A stretch of 55,571 nucleotides of DNA from an uncultured Bacteroidales bacterium (GCA_903929315.1 CAIYUC010000087.1:1-55571); one strand, 5' to 3'. Shown: positions 7,877 through 17,311, numbered from the stretch's first letter. Notes: generated by a model not told the origin, from the letters alone. Program-made: numbers and translations.

Positions 7877-7936
7877 GGTATGAACCCCAGGGTAAACCCT
7901 GGAACTAATGCCTTGCCTGCCTGGCAGGCAGGGGGG
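7877..7936. repeat. Palindromic intergenic repeat
   Basis: GGTATGAACCCC followed by a perfect short palindrome (CCAGGGT AA ACCCTGG) and by CCTGCCTGGCAGGCAGG at about 7915-7931. A related sequence begins at 17494 (GGTATGAACCCCAGG). It lies between the FkbM gene and duplication copy B. Confidence 0.75.
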
Positions 7937-7951
7937 TGAGTTTATTAAATT

Positions 7952-8312
7952 ATTGACAGAGGCGATGTTGTTTACAAACAATTCAATAATGAATTTGTTC
8001 CCTGGCTTTCAATGATTGATGTATTAATGTTTAATTCAGTAGAAGAAACAAACGCCTTACTGGCTAAATGTACCCTTGTTTGATGGAAATCGGAGGATAT
8101 TTTGAGTTGCAACTACCGGTAAAGGAGCCTTACTATCCCGATCTGATACCGCTTAATTCGGGAAGAAGTTGCCTGGAATACATTCTGCGGGCTGGTAGTT
8201 TTACCAAGATATATTTACCCTGGTATATTTGTGAGGTATTACTTGAACCGGTTCATAAACTCGGTATTAAAACTGATCTCTACACTATCAATGACGACTT
8301 CACTATAAAAGA
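7952..8312. repeat. Copy B of the 361-bp direct duplication
   Basis: This copy starts mid-codon in a broken 3' fragment of a WbqC gene (matching 6475-6606) and runs on into the intact DegT-like gene. The bases 7952-8082 are therefore a WbqC pseudogene tail, keeping the same TGATG junction. Confidence 0.92.
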
Positions 8313-9042
8313 CTCAATCCTGTTAAAAGAGACAGAAATTCTTCTTTATGTGAATTATTTTGGGTTAATGGATGAATATATTTCTACATTATCCGGAAAA
8401 TATGGTAAATTGATCATTGATAACGCTCAATCTTTCTTTTCGAAACCGCTTCCAAATGTAATAACTTACTACTCTCCCAGGAAATTTTTCGGAGTTCCTG
8501 ATGGAGGATATCTTTCGACTGACAGATATCTGGGTTACAAGCTTGAACAGGATGTTTCATACGACAGACTGAAACACTTAATCATCCGTTCGTGTGAAAG
8601 TGCCGAAAGTGGTTACAAAACATTCAAAGAAAATGAAAGATTATTATCATATCAGCCCCTGAAAGAGATGTCCAAGATTACCTCAAGGATATTACAAAGC
8701 ATTGATTATGGATATGTAAAAAAAATCAGGGAATCAAATTTTATTCATCTGCATCAACACCTGAAACATTTGAATAAATTATTTATCCCTTCAGTATTGG
8801 TGCCGGGTCCGATGGCGTACCCGCTATATCTTGAGCGGAAAGGCATTAAAGAATTTCTAATTGAGAACAAGATCTTTGTTCCAACCTTTTGGCCAGATGT
8901 TCTGAAATCATGCCCTGAGAATAGTACGGAATATTCACTGGCATCAAATATTGTCGCACTGCCTGTTGACCAGCGTTATAATATTAATGACATGGAATAT
9001 ATACTTCATATATTGGAAAGATTTTTAAAACTTTCCAAATAA
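8083..9042 (+). CDS. DegT-like PLP-dependent transferase homologue, divergent
   Basis: A 319-residue protein from the ATG at 8083, which is the equivalent of the TGATG-coupled start in copy A; 15 bases upstream ATG at 8068 is an alternative. Residues suggest a fold-type I PLP protein: NSGRSCLEYIL near the phosphate-binding position, LIIDNAQSFFS in place of the usual VIEDAAQA, and YYSPRKFFGVPDGGYL with a Lys at the aldimine position. It pairs with WbqC in related loci. It is much diverged from ordinary sugar aminotransferases, so the reaction is not assignable. The intact copy is likely the functional member of the duplicated pair. Confidence 0.7.
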   Translation: MEIGGYFELQLPVKEPYYPDLIPLNSGRSCLEYILRAGSFTKIYLPWYICEVLLEPVHKLGIKTDLYTINDDFTIKDSILLKETEILLYVNYFGLMDEYISTLSGKYGKLIIDNAQSFFSKPLPNVITYYSPRKFFGVPDGGYLSTDRYLGYKLEQDVSYDRLKHLIIRSCESAESGYKTFKENERLLSYQPLKEMSKITSRILQSIDYGYVKKIRESNFIHLHQHLKHLNKLFIPSVLVPGPMAYPLYLERKGIKEFLIENKIFVPTFWPDVLKSCPENSTEYSLASNIVALPVDQRYNINDMEYILHILERFLKLSK

Positions 9043-9159
9043 ATTATTTTAATAAGTATAATCTTGTTCTTATAATATTCTGATTTTTATTGTATTAACA
9101 ATTAATTTCCATTATTTATTGTCCTTTGCAACTCCTGATCATCATTTAATTTAAGATGT

Positions 9160-10164
9160 ATGTTTAAAAACAAAGTATTACTAATCACCGGTGGTACAGG
9201 ATCATTTGGTAATGCAGTCCTGAAAAGATTTTTAAATTCTGATATTAAAGAGATCCGGATCTTCTCCAGGGATGAGAAAAAGCAGGATGACATGAGGATC
9301 TTTTATAAAAATGATAAGCTGAAATATTACATTGGTGATGTGAGGGATAAACCAAGTATTGATTTTGCAACTGAAGGGGTTGATTATATCTTTCACGCAG
9401 CAGCTCTTAAACAGGTTCCATCCTGTGAATTCTTTCCGATGGAATCGGTTAAGACCAATGTAATTGGATGCGATAATGTGATTGAATCTGCAATTAATCA
9501 CAATGTGAGCAAGGTTATCATACTCAGTACCGATAAGGCAGTCTATCCCATCAATGCCATGGGGTTGTCAAAGGCATTATCTGAAAAAATCATGATCGCA
9601 AAAAGCAGGCAATTGACAAACCATCAGACAATTCTTTGTGGTACACGATATGGGAATGTAATGGGATCCAGGGGATCAGTTATCCCTTTGTTCATTGATC
9701 AGATAAAGTCAGGAAAACCAATAACGATTACTGATCCGAAGATGACACGGTTTATGATGACCTTGGAAGAAGCAGTGGAGCTGGTTTTATATACCTTCAA
9801 TCATGGAGAGCAGGGGGATATCTTTGTTCAAAAGTCCCCTGCCTCAACCATCGAAACAGTGGCAAAAGCTTTACTAAAACTGTTAAAGGCAAATAACGAA
9901 ATCAGGATCATTGGTACTCGGCATGGAGAAAAACTATACGAAACCCTTGTAAACCGTGAAGAAATGGCCAAGGTTACTGATCTGGGGAATTATTATAAAA
10001 TCCCAGCCGATACCCGTGATCTTAATTATGAAAAATATTTTACCGAAGGGGAATCAAAAGTCTCTGCTATTGAAGAGTATACATCCCATAATACACAACG
10101 ACTTGGGCTTGAAGAAACCATGAAACTCCTGTTAAAACTGGATCTGGTTAACGAGTCAATTTAA
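9160..10164 (+). CDS. capE: UDP-GlcNAc 4,6-dehydratase/5-epimerase (CapE/FnlA/WbjB type)
   Basis: A 334-residue SDR: GGTGSFGNAVLKRF, FSRDEKKQDDMR, YYIGDVRDKPS, AAALKQVPSCEFFPMESVKTN, then STDKAVYPINAMGLSK. The Tyr of YxxxK is replaced by Met (MxxxK), the known hallmark of the WbjB/CapE group. It performs the first step of UDP-N-acetyl-L-fucosamine synthesis from UDP-GlcNAc. The next two genes encode the remaining steps in pathway order with 12 and 33-base gaps, which makes the assignment strong. Confidence 0.93.
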   Translation: MFKNKVLLITGGTGSFGNAVLKRFLNSDIKEIRIFSRDEKKQDDMRIFYKNDKLKYYIGDVRDKPSIDFATEGVDYIFHAAALKQVPSCEFFPMESVKTNVIGCDNVIESAINHNVSKVIILSTDKAVYPINAMGLSKALSEKIMIAKSRQLTNHQTILCGTRYGNVMGSRGSVIPLFIDQIKSGKPITITDPKMTRFMMTLEEAVELVLYTFNHGEQGDIFVQKSPASTIETVAKALLKLLKANNEIRIIGTRHGEKLYETLVNREEMAKVTDLGNYYKIPADTRDLNYEKYFTEGESKVSAIEEYTSHNTQRLGLEETMKLLLKLDLVNESI

Positions 10165-10176
10165 GGAAACTAAGAA

Positions 10177-11295
10177 ATGTTGAAAATAGGAATAACAGGT
10201 CAAGCGGGATTTATAGGGACTCATCTGTTTAATTACCTGGGACTGAATCCTAGCACCGTAACAAGAATCCCATTTAAGGATGAGTTTTTTGTGAATACCC
10301 GACATCTTGAGGATTTTGTCTCTTCATGCGATGTTATTGTTCATCTTGCCGGTATAAACCGCCACAATGAGCCTGATTATATTTTTCAGATGAATATCCT
10401 GCTGACTCAACTTCTTATTTCAGCCCTCGAAAAAACCAAATCAACACCTCACGTTATTTTTTCTTCATCTTCCCAGGAAGAAACGGGAACAATATATGGT
10501 AAAGCGAAAGCGGAATGCCGCCGGCTTTTCATTGACTGGGCAGAAAAAAATAATAGTAGATTTACTGGTTTGGTAATTCCTAACGTATTTGGACCATTTG
10601 GAAACCCTTTTTATAATTCTGTCATTGCCACTTTCTCTTATCAACTTACTCACGATCAGACTCCGCATATTGATATTGATAAGAAGGTTAACTTGATTTA
10701 TGTATCAAATCTTGTGAAAAAAATCACGGAAGTAATCGAAACAAGATTTTATGCCGGTTACGTGAAAGTCAATCATGATATAGAGAAGAACGTTTCTGAA
10801 ATACTTGAGATCCTGTTAAATTATAAAGAACTTTATTATAAAAAACAAATATTTCCATCATTGAATGATCCTTTCGAGGTTGGGTTATTCAATACATTCA
10901 GAAGTTATATAGATCCCAAGACTTATTTCCCTGCCAGGCTTGTGAAAAATGAGGATAACAGGGGAATGTTCGTTGAAACTATTAAACTCCACCAGGGTGG
11001 ACAGGTTTCATTTTCCACAACAAAACCTGGAATAACAAGAGGAAATCACTTCCATACAAGAAAAATAGAACGTTTTGCCGTTTTAAAAGGAAATGCGAAG
11101 ATCCGGTTACGAAGGATCGGTACCGATGAGGTACTTGATTTTTTCCTTTCAGGATCAGAACCCTCTTATGTTGATATGCCCGTTTGGTACACCCATAATA
11201 TTCAAAATATTGGGGATAACGAACTCTATACCTTGTTTTGGATTAATGAATTTTATGATCCTGGCGATACTGATACCTGGTTTGAAAATGTTTAA
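10177..11295 (+). CDS. capF: UDP-L-FucNAc pathway reductase with cupin domain (CapF/FnlB/WbjC type)
   Basis: A 372-residue two-domain protein. Residues 1 to about 245 form a SDR (GITGQAGFIGTHL, VIVHLAGINRHNEP, FSSSSQEETGTIYGKAK with YGKAK). Residues about 265-372 form a cupin (TKPGITRGNHFHTRKIERFAVLKG, IRLRRIG, YVDMPVWYTHNIQNIG, LFWINEFYDP). In the characterized enzymes the cupin domain epimerises at C3 and the SDR domain reduces the C4 ketone, giving UDP-N-acetyl-6-deoxy-L-talosamine. It lies between capE and capG. Confidence 0.93.
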   Translation: MLKIGITGQAGFIGTHLFNYLGLNPSTVTRIPFKDEFFVNTRHLEDFVSSCDVIVHLAGINRHNEPDYIFQMNILLTQLLISALEKTKSTPHVIFSSSSQEETGTIYGKAKAECRRLFIDWAEKNNSRFTGLVIPNVFGPFGNPFYNSVIATFSYQLTHDQTPHIDIDKKVNLIYVSNLVKKITEVIETRFYAGYVKVNHDIEKNVSEILEILLNYKELYYKKQIFPSLNDPFEVGLFNTFRSYIDPKTYFPARLVKNEDNRGMFVETIKLHQGGQVSFSTTKPGITRGNHFHTRKIERFAVLKGNAKIRLRRIGTDEVLDFFLSGSEPSYVDMPVWYTHNIQNIGDNELYTLFWINEFYDPGDTDTWFENV

Positions 11296-11328
11296 TCAAT
11301 ATAATATTTAAAATAAAGCCGTAAGAGT

Positions 11329-12462
11329 ATGGAAAAACTCAAGGTAATGACCGTTGTTGGTACCCGTCCGGAAATCATCAGGTTATCCAGGACAATTTCT
11401 CTGCTGGATCAATACTTTGACCACATTTTAGTTCACACCGGTCAGAATTATGATTATGAATTGAATGAAATTTTTTTCAAGGATCTTGAATTAAGAACAC
11501 CTGATTATTTTTTAAATATAGACACTTCTTCGTTGGGAACATCAGTAGGTGATATCATAAAAAAGTCTGAAGAGGTGCTTATTAAAATAAAACCTGATGC
11601 ATTGCTGGTACTTGGAGATACCAATTCCTGCCTTTCTGCGTATATGGCAAAACGTTTAAAGATACCGATCTATCATATGGAAGCGGGAAACAGGTGTTTT
11701 GACTTAAATGTTCCGGAAGAAATCAATAGGAAGGTTATTGATCATCTGGCGGATTTTAACCTTGTATATACCGAACATGCCAGGAGACATCTCATTGCAG
11801 AGGGTTTTCCTCAAAGGAGAATTTACCTGACAGGTTCTCCTATGTTTGAGGTTCTCAATTATTATAAATCAAAAATCAATGAATCAAAGATCATTGAGGA
11901 ACTTTTTTTAAGTCCTTTCAGCTATTTTTTGATCAGCATTCACAGAGAAGAAAATATCGATAATGAAAAAAATTTACAGGAGTTAATGGATACTCTTCAA
12001 CTTCTTTTTGATAAATATAAAAAGCCTTTAATTGTATCAACCCACCCTAGGACAAAGAAGCAATTGCTGAATACAGGTAAATTAAATCTTGATAAGAATA
12101 TTCATTTTCTAAAGCCGTTTAGTTTTACTGATTATCTGAAATTGCAAATGAATGCAATCTGTACAATTTCTGATAGTGGAACAATCAGCGAGGAGAGTGC
12201 CATACTAAATTTTCCTGCAGTGACAGTTCGTAATGCTATGGAAAGACCAGAAGCGCTTGATGCTGGGTCCATTATTCTTACAGGAATAAATTCAAAAATC
12301 ATTTTGGATGCCATTGAATTAGAAATACTCGCAAAAGATCAGGACAAGAGGAAAACAATACCAGTAGATTATGAAATAAGCAATACATCTTTGAGAGTAG
12401 TGAAATTGATCCTGGGCACTTGTAATCTGAGCAATACCTGGGCTGGAATAGTTAAAAATTAA
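11329..12462 (+). CDS. capG: UDP-L-FucNAc-forming 2-epimerase (CapG/FnlC/WbjD type)
   Basis: A 377-residue GT-B-fold epimerase of the non-hydrolysing WecB superfamily: TVVGTRPEIIRL, VHTGQNYDYELNEIFF, LVLGDTNSCLSAYMAK, YHMEAGNRCFDLNVPEEINRK, ISIHREENID, STHPR and ISDSGTISEES. It epimerises UDP-N-acetyl-6-deoxy-L-talosamine at C2 to give UDP-L-FucNAc. EAGNRCFDLNVPEEINRK distinguishes it from the plain WecB at 34711, which reads EAGLRSHDMTMPEEINR. It is the third gene of the capEFG set. Confidence 0.92.
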   Translation: MEKLKVMTVVGTRPEIIRLSRTISLLDQYFDHILVHTGQNYDYELNEIFFKDLELRTPDYFLNIDTSSLGTSVGDIIKKSEEVLIKIKPDALLVLGDTNSCLSAYMAKRLKIPIYHMEAGNRCFDLNVPEEINRKVIDHLADFNLVYTEHARRHLIAEGFPQRRIYLTGSPMFEVLNYYKSKINESKIIEELFLSPFSYFLISIHREENIDNEKNLQELMDTLQLLFDKYKKPLIVSTHPRTKKQLLNTGKLNLDKNIHFLKPFSFTDYLKLQMNAICTISDSGTISEESAILNFPAVTVRNAMERPEALDAGSIILTGINSKIILDAIELEILAKDQDKRKTIPVDYEISNTSLRVVKLILGTCNLSNTWAGIVKN

Positions 12463-12542
12463 GTAAGAATGTGAATCAATTGTTTATAATATACTATTCT
12501 TTAGTAATTTAACCGTTAATATAAATAAATGATAATAAACGT

Positions 12543-13517
12543 ATGGAATTTGCTCCTGTCCTTATCTCAGTAATAGACAGAGATATTCATTTTAAGAATT
12601 GTGTAACCTCTCTTGCGCAGAACCCTTTGGCAAAAGAAACCCACCTCTTTATTGCCCTGGATGCTCCATTAGCTGAAAAGCATAAAACCGGACACGCCCG
12701 GGTATTGTCTTTTATTGAAAATATCGAAGGCTTCAAGAAAGTTACACTTTTCAAGCGGGAAAAGAATATGGGGTCATCCCCCAACCAGTTTCTGGCCATG
12801 GAGGATATTTTCAAACAATATGATCGTTTGATATTTACAGAAGATGACAATGTTTTTTCACCCAATTTTCTTGATTTTATTAACCAGGGCTTAGATTTTT
12901 TTAAAGATAGACAAGATGTGTTCTCCATTACCGGCTATAATTACCTTGTTGATATGCCAAAGTCTTATACGAATAATTACTACGTTTTTCCTGGATTCGA
13001 AGCATGGGGAGTTGGAATGTGGAGAGAGAAATGGAATAATGTAGATTTTTCAGTTGAAAGTTGTAGAAAAAACACACCTCTGACAGTGAAGAACATCTTA
13101 AAAATTAATGCTATTGCTGGCGTTGCAGTGCTGGCTCTTTTTGATCTAGCACAATTTGGTGTGCTACACGATGATTTTGCCCTTGGTTTACATATGCTTA
13201 AAAATAACATGTACTCAATCTTCCCGACAATTTCTAAGGTTAGAAATAAAGGTCTGGACGGGAGTGGCGAGAATGGCGGGGTAAGTGGCTTATTTGACAA
13301 TCAATACATTGACGAGTCTGACACTATTCAGCTAAGGTTCGATGAACAAATAAAACCCAATCCCGACATTTTACGTATCATTAAAAAGTTTAAAAAACTT
13401 AAATACAAAAAACAAATAAAATTACTTTTTCGATATCTTCAGTTCAAGCTTTTTCAAACAGTAATCCCGAGAGGAACAAAAGCTAAGAATTCGCAAATCT
13501 GTTCCGATTCGGTATAA
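12543..13517 (+). CDS. Glycosyltransferase, GT-A fold
   Basis: A 324-residue protein with the start of a GT-A fold (PVLISVIDRDIHFKNCVTSL, IALDAP, KREKNMGSSPN) and a metal-binding acidic cluster IFTEDDNVFSPNFL at about residue 98, then GFEAWGVGMW as a likely acceptor-binding element. It presumably adds one sugar to the lipid-linked repeat unit at the inner membrane. The final 19 or so codons lie in a 58-bp palindromic repeat that also occurs between genes at 24606, so the native C-terminus was probably replaced by the repeat. The donor is unknown. Confidence 0.8.
   Translation: MEFAPVLISVIDRDIHFKNCVTSLAQNPLAKETHLFIALDAPLAEKHKTGHARVLSFIENIEGFKKVTLFKREKNMGSSPNQFLAMEDIFKQYDRLIFTEDDNVFSPNFLDFINQGLDFFKDRQDVFSITGYNYLVDMPKSYTNNYYVFPGFEAWGVGMWREKWNNVDFSVESCRKNTPLTVKNILKINAIAGVAVLALFDLAQFGVLHDDFALGLHMLKNNMYSIFPTISKVRNKGLDGSGENGGVSGLFDNQYIDESDTIQLRFDEQIKPNPDILRIIKKFKKLKYKKQIKLLFRYLQFKLFQTVIPRGTKAKNSQICSDSV
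13459..13516. repeat. 58-bp palindromic element, copy 1, forming the end of a gene
   Basis: The sequence runs from CAGTAATCCCGAG to GATTCGGTATA and matches 24606-24663 at all but four positions. Its ends are imperfect inverted repeats (TCCCGAGAGGAACA against TGTTCCGATTCGG) around an AAGCTAAGAATTCGC centre. It supplies codons and most of the stop codon of the glycosyltransferase. Confidence 0.9.
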
Positions 13518-13529
13518 ATAATAATAGAC

Positions 13530-14804
13530 TTGCTTTTGCTACCAGATATTGAGATTGGCTATTTACTCCGCAGAGCAAAGGATTCTCTCCTTTACTTTGG
13601 CGCAGCCATGATTGCTTTACCTATTTCGTTCATTACCTCACCGTTATTTGCCAAAAACCTATCGGCTTACGATTTCTCAGCGATCGGTTATTTTTCTGCC
13701 ATCATGTCCTTTTTCCTGCCCATTATCAATCTTTCTTTTTATAACTACTACATGCTTGATTATTTTAAAAGAGAGGAGGTAGACAGAAAGAAAATTTTAC
13801 AGTCATTGGTTTCATTTTTATTGATATTTAATGTTTTCGTTGTCAGTTCAGGGTTTTTAATTTTACATTACTATCTTAAAATTATGAATAGCCAGTTCAA
13901 TGCATATCCGCTTGGTCTGATCGTTTTACTAACCGGTGTAGCTACTTTAGGCAGGAGTTTTTGGCTATTGCGATTACGGTTTGAACGAAAATCAATCAAG
14001 TATTTCGTGTTGTCAGTAATATTTACATTATCTAATGTCGGTCTGGCTATTTTGTTCGTGGTATATTACAGGATGGGAGCAGCCGGAAAGTTGATCCCGG
14101 CCTTATTGATCGACTTCACCATCTTTCTTGTTTTTTTTATCCGGTTCATAAAGAAAATTAGTATTGATATGAAACTGGTGAAAAAGGCTATTATTTTTAG
14201 CTTGCCTATCATACTTACGGCATTGTTAAATTTACCCGTTTTAACCCTGGATAGAATTATACTGGAACGTGTAAACAATATCAGAGAATTTGCTTACTAC
14301 AACATTGCTTTTAGTTTTGCCGGGTATGTTTACACCTTCATCATTGCTATTTCCATGACGTTGGAACCCGATGTATATAAGTTTGTGGGTGAAAAAAACA
14401 AAAAAAAACTGGTACAAATATTTCTTATTTTATTAGCAGCTGTAGTTGTTACAAATATTACTTTTATCCTTTTTTCAGAGCCTGTGATTGACTTCCTAAC
14501 AGCAGGAAGATATATGGGCGCTGTCAAATATGCCAATCTATTGGTTGTTTCGCAAAGCTGCCTCGCTCTTGTTTATTTTATGGGTTCGGTTTTGACTGCT
14601 TTAAAAATGACAAGGCTTGAATTTATTGTGATGGCTGTTATTGCTATTATTAGCATTAGTGCCTTAACAACACTTATATCATTATTTGAATATTTCGGAG
14701 CTATTTACGCAAAACTATTAACTTATCTGATTTGGTTTTGCCTGCTTGCACTTGCAATTCTTTTCCGTAACCACAAATATTTAAAGCCCTTTTATGTTAG
14801 ATAA
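13530..14804 (+). CDS. wzx: Polysaccharide flippase, Wzx-like
   Basis: A 424-residue hydrophobic protein with 12 or so predicted membrane helices, the profile of Wzx/PST (MOP superfamily) flippases that move undecaprenyl-linked repeats across the inner membrane. It opens with an amphipathic segment then FGAAMIALPISFITSPLFA, the usual start of this family. Start choice is uncertain: TTG at 13530 gives a full first helix, while the first ATG (13608) falls inside that helix. No membrane-bound ABC exporter is seen, and a Wzy-like gene lies at 24729, so a Wzx/Wzy pathway is likely. Confidence 0.85.
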   Translation: MLLLPDIEIGYLLRRAKDSLLYFGAAMIALPISFITSPLFAKNLSAYDFSAIGYFSAIMSFFLPIINLSFYNYYMLDYFKREEVDRKKILQSLVSFLLIFNVFVVSSGFLILHYYLKIMNSQFNAYPLGLIVLLTGVATLGRSFWLLRLRFERKSIKYFVLSVIFTLSNVGLAILFVVYYRMGAAGKLIPALLIDFTIFLVFFIRFIKKISIDMKLVKKAIIFSLPIILTALLNLPVLTLDRIILERVNNIREFAYYNIAFSFAGYVYTFIIAISMTLEPDVYKFVGEKNKKKLVQIFLILLAAVVVTNITFILFSEPVIDFLTAGRYMGAVKYANLLVVSQSCLALVYFMGSVLTALKMTRLEFIVMAVIAIISISALTTLISLFEYFGAIYAKLLTYLIWFCLLALAILFRNHKYLKPFYVR

Positions 14805-14873
14805 TCTCCTGACAATCCAATTGCCAACAAGATAAAATACCCACTCTTAATCATAGTGGTTAACACTCAATTT

Positions 14874-16046
14874 ATGCTAAAATATGCTGAAATAGTAAGT
14901 TTCATCCGTACAATATATAATAATCCTGATGGCCTCATTCCCCTGCATGCACCTGTTTTCAATGGAAATGAGAAGAAGTACCTTGAAGAATGTATAAATT
15001 CAACATATGTATCAAGTATAGGGAGGTTTGTTGATCAATTTGAGGTTGAGATGGCTAATTATACCGGATCTAAAAAAGCCGTGGCCTGTGTAAACGGCAC
15101 CAGTGCACTCCATTTAGCCCTCAAACTTGTTGGTGTTGAAAACGGTCACGAGGTATTAACCCAGCCTTTGACATTCATCGCTACCGCGAATGCAATTATT
15201 TATTGCTGTGCACAACCTGTATTTCTTGATGTTGATACGGACACTATGGGCTTATCCCCCATCGCACTTAGAAACTGGCTAGTAACTTCAACAAAACAAC
15301 AAATTAATAAATCAACAAACCAACAAGAATGCTACAATGTTAAAACCGGCCGTAAGATATCAGCATGCATTCCTGTGCACACCTTTGGTCACCCTTGCCG
15401 CATTAATGAAATAGTTGATATTTGCAAGGAGTATCACATTCCTGTTATTGAGGATGCTGCTGAAAGTTTGGGAAGCTTTTATATGGGGCAGCATACAGGT
15501 ACATTTGCCGATATTGGAGTTTTGAGCTTCAATGGGAACAAAATAATAACAACAGGTGGTGGCGGTATGTTATTATTTAAAGACGAAGAATTAGCAAAAA
15601 AAGCCAAGCACCTGACCACTCAAGCAAAAGTACCTCATCCATGGGAGTTTGTACACGATGAAATTGGTTTCAACTATCGCATGCCCAATATCAATGCTGC
15701 CTTGGGACTGGCACAACTTGAGCAACTCTGTGAATTTTTATGGCTGAAACGACAAATAGCTATAGCTTATAATGATTTTTTTAATAAATTAGAAATTGAG
15801 TTTAAAACAGAACCACCTGATTCGACCTCTAATTATTGGCTTAATTGTATTTTATTAAAAAACCAAGAAGAACGAAATGCCTTCCTGAAATGCACCAATG
15901 AAAGTGGGATAATGACGCGTCCGGCTTGGAAACTGATGAGTGATTTACCAATGTTTTTTAAATGTCAGACTGATGAATTGAAAAATGCCAAAGAATTCTC
16001 AGACAGATTAGTCAATATTCCGAGTAGTGCAATGTTGATACATTAA
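14874..16046 (+). CDS. LegC-family aminotransferase
   Basis: About 390 residues from the ATG at 14874 (an in-frame GTG at 14856 is possible). IPLHAPVFNGNEKKYLEECINSTYVSS and VDQFEVEMANYTGSKKAVACVNGTSALHLAL are diagnostic of the LegC/PglE group of DegT enzymes. VIEDAAESLGS binds PLP and LSFNGNKIITTGGGG holds the aldimine Lys. The expected reaction makes a 4-amino-4,6-dideoxy-GlcNAc nucleotide, the partner of the LegB-like enzyme at 3260. A Gln/Asn/Thr-rich segment (about 15285-15332, TSTKQQINKSTNQQ) sits before the conserved ACIPVHTFGHP and looks like simple-repeat DNA. NeuB-like synthase and CMP-sugar synthetase genes are absent here. Confidence 0.85.
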   Translation: MLKYAEIVSFIRTIYNNPDGLIPLHAPVFNGNEKKYLEECINSTYVSSIGRFVDQFEVEMANYTGSKKAVACVNGTSALHLALKLVGVENGHEVLTQPLTFIATANAIIYCCAQPVFLDVDTDTMGLSPIALRNWLVTSTKQQINKSTNQQECYNVKTGRKISACIPVHTFGHPCRINEIVDICKEYHIPVIEDAAESLGSFYMGQHTGTFADIGVLSFNGNKIITTGGGGMLLFKDEELAKKAKHLTTQAKVPHPWEFVHDEIGFNYRMPNINAALGLAQLEQLCEFLWLKRQIAIAYNDFFNKLEIEFKTEPPDSTSNYWLNCILLKNQEERNAFLKCTNESGIMTRPAWKLMSDLPMFFKCQTDELKNAKEFSDRLVNIPSSAMLIH

Positions 16047-16072
16047 TCTTAAAGACCTATCCTTTAAGAATT

Positions 16073-17311
16073 ATGAATGACAATACAAATATAAATATTA
16101 GTCATAATACTATTGAGAACAAAAAACTAAAAGTTGTTTGGCTCTGTTATTTTACCAATCAATTTGTGCAAGACAAAATAAAGCCATGGAGGAGAGGTGG
16201 GGATTTTGCACCCTGGATTACCAATATGATTCGATTATTTGAAAACGATGTTTCTATTGAACTTCATATAGTATCACAACACGAATGGCTAACGGGTTCT
16301 AAAAGTTTTATAAATAATGGAGTTATTTATCATTTTTTTAATGCAGGAATACCAGTTCTAGGTCGTCATTGGCCTGGTTTTTTCAGATTTGACATCTGGA
16401 CTAATTTCCTATTTACGAGAAAGTACCTTTCCCGGATCGTAAAAAAAATCGACCCTGATATCATTCATTTGCATGGCGTTGAGAATGAGTTTTGTACTGC
16501 AGCTATCCAATTTTATAATATGTATCCTGTATTTATTACTCTTCAGGGATTTATTCATAAAACATCAGCTGAGCTAAAATCTATAAAACATAGGATTCAA
16601 AGTGAGTTGAATATACTTAAAATATTTAACCATTATGGTTATCGTACTGAAGTCATGGGTAATGAAATAAAATCATTGAATCCAGACGCTGTTTTACATT
16701 GGCACGGTTACCCTTTTGAAATCCCAAAAATACGTGTGGTTAAAAAAAAGTACGATCTGGTTTTTTTTGCAAGAGTTTGCAAAGATAAAGGCATTGAAGA
16801 TTTACTACAAGCTGTTTCTATTATAAAGAAAGATAAACCTGATATAAGTTTATGTGTAATCGGTGGTGGAGAGCTGGATAAATGGAAAAAAAAAGCAGAA
16901 GCGTTGAATATTTCCGAAAATGTTCACTGGGCGGGGTTTTTACTAACTCAAGAGGATGTTCACAATATGGCCTCTACAGCAAGAATCAGTGTGTTGCCCA
17001 CGTATCATGATATTATTTCAGGGACAATTGTCGAAAGTCTCTTCCTGAAACTTCCTGTTGTAGCTTATGATGTTGGGAGCATTCATGATGTAAACAAACA
17101 TGAAAAGATCATTTCTCTGGTGGAGAAATTTAATATAAATGGGTTGGTTGAATCAACTTTAATTCTTCTTAATGATGTTAAGCTGCAGGAAGAAATAGCT
17201 GAGAAGGGTTATAAGAGAGCACATGAGATGTTTACTGCCCGAAATGATAATATAAGAGCGGATTTACTAAATGCTTATTTTGAGGTAATAAATGCTTTTC
17301 ACAAGAAATAG
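16073..17311 (+). CDS. Glycosyltransferase family 4
   Basis: A 412-residue GT-B protein. The N-terminal half contains IIHLHGVENEF; the C-terminal half has DLVFFARVCKDKGIEDLLQAV, ISLCVIGGGELDKW and the nucleotide-sugar binding E-x7-E region PTYHDIISGTIVESLFLKLPVVAYDVGS. Such enzymes act at the cytoplasmic face of the inner membrane with retention of configuration. It follows the LegC-like gene by 26 bases. The donor is not readable from the sequence. Confidence 0.85.
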   Translation: MNDNTNINISHNTIENKKLKVVWLCYFTNQFVQDKIKPWRRGGDFAPWITNMIRLFENDVSIELHIVSQHEWLTGSKSFINNGVIYHFFNAGIPVLGRHWPGFFRFDIWTNFLFTRKYLSRIVKKIDPDIIHLHGVENEFCTAAIQFYNMYPVFITLQGFIHKTSAELKSIKHRIQSELNILKIFNHYGYRTEVMGNEIKSLNPDAVLHWHGYPFEIPKIRVVKKKYDLVFFARVCKDKGIEDLLQAVSIIKKDKPDISLCVIGGGELDKWKKKAEALNISENVHWAGFLLTQEDVHNMASTARISVLPTYHDIISGTIVESLFLKLPVVAYDVGSIHDVNKHEKIISLVEKFNINGLVESTLILLNDVKLQEEIAEKGYKRAHEMFTARNDNIRADLLNAYFEVINAFHKK

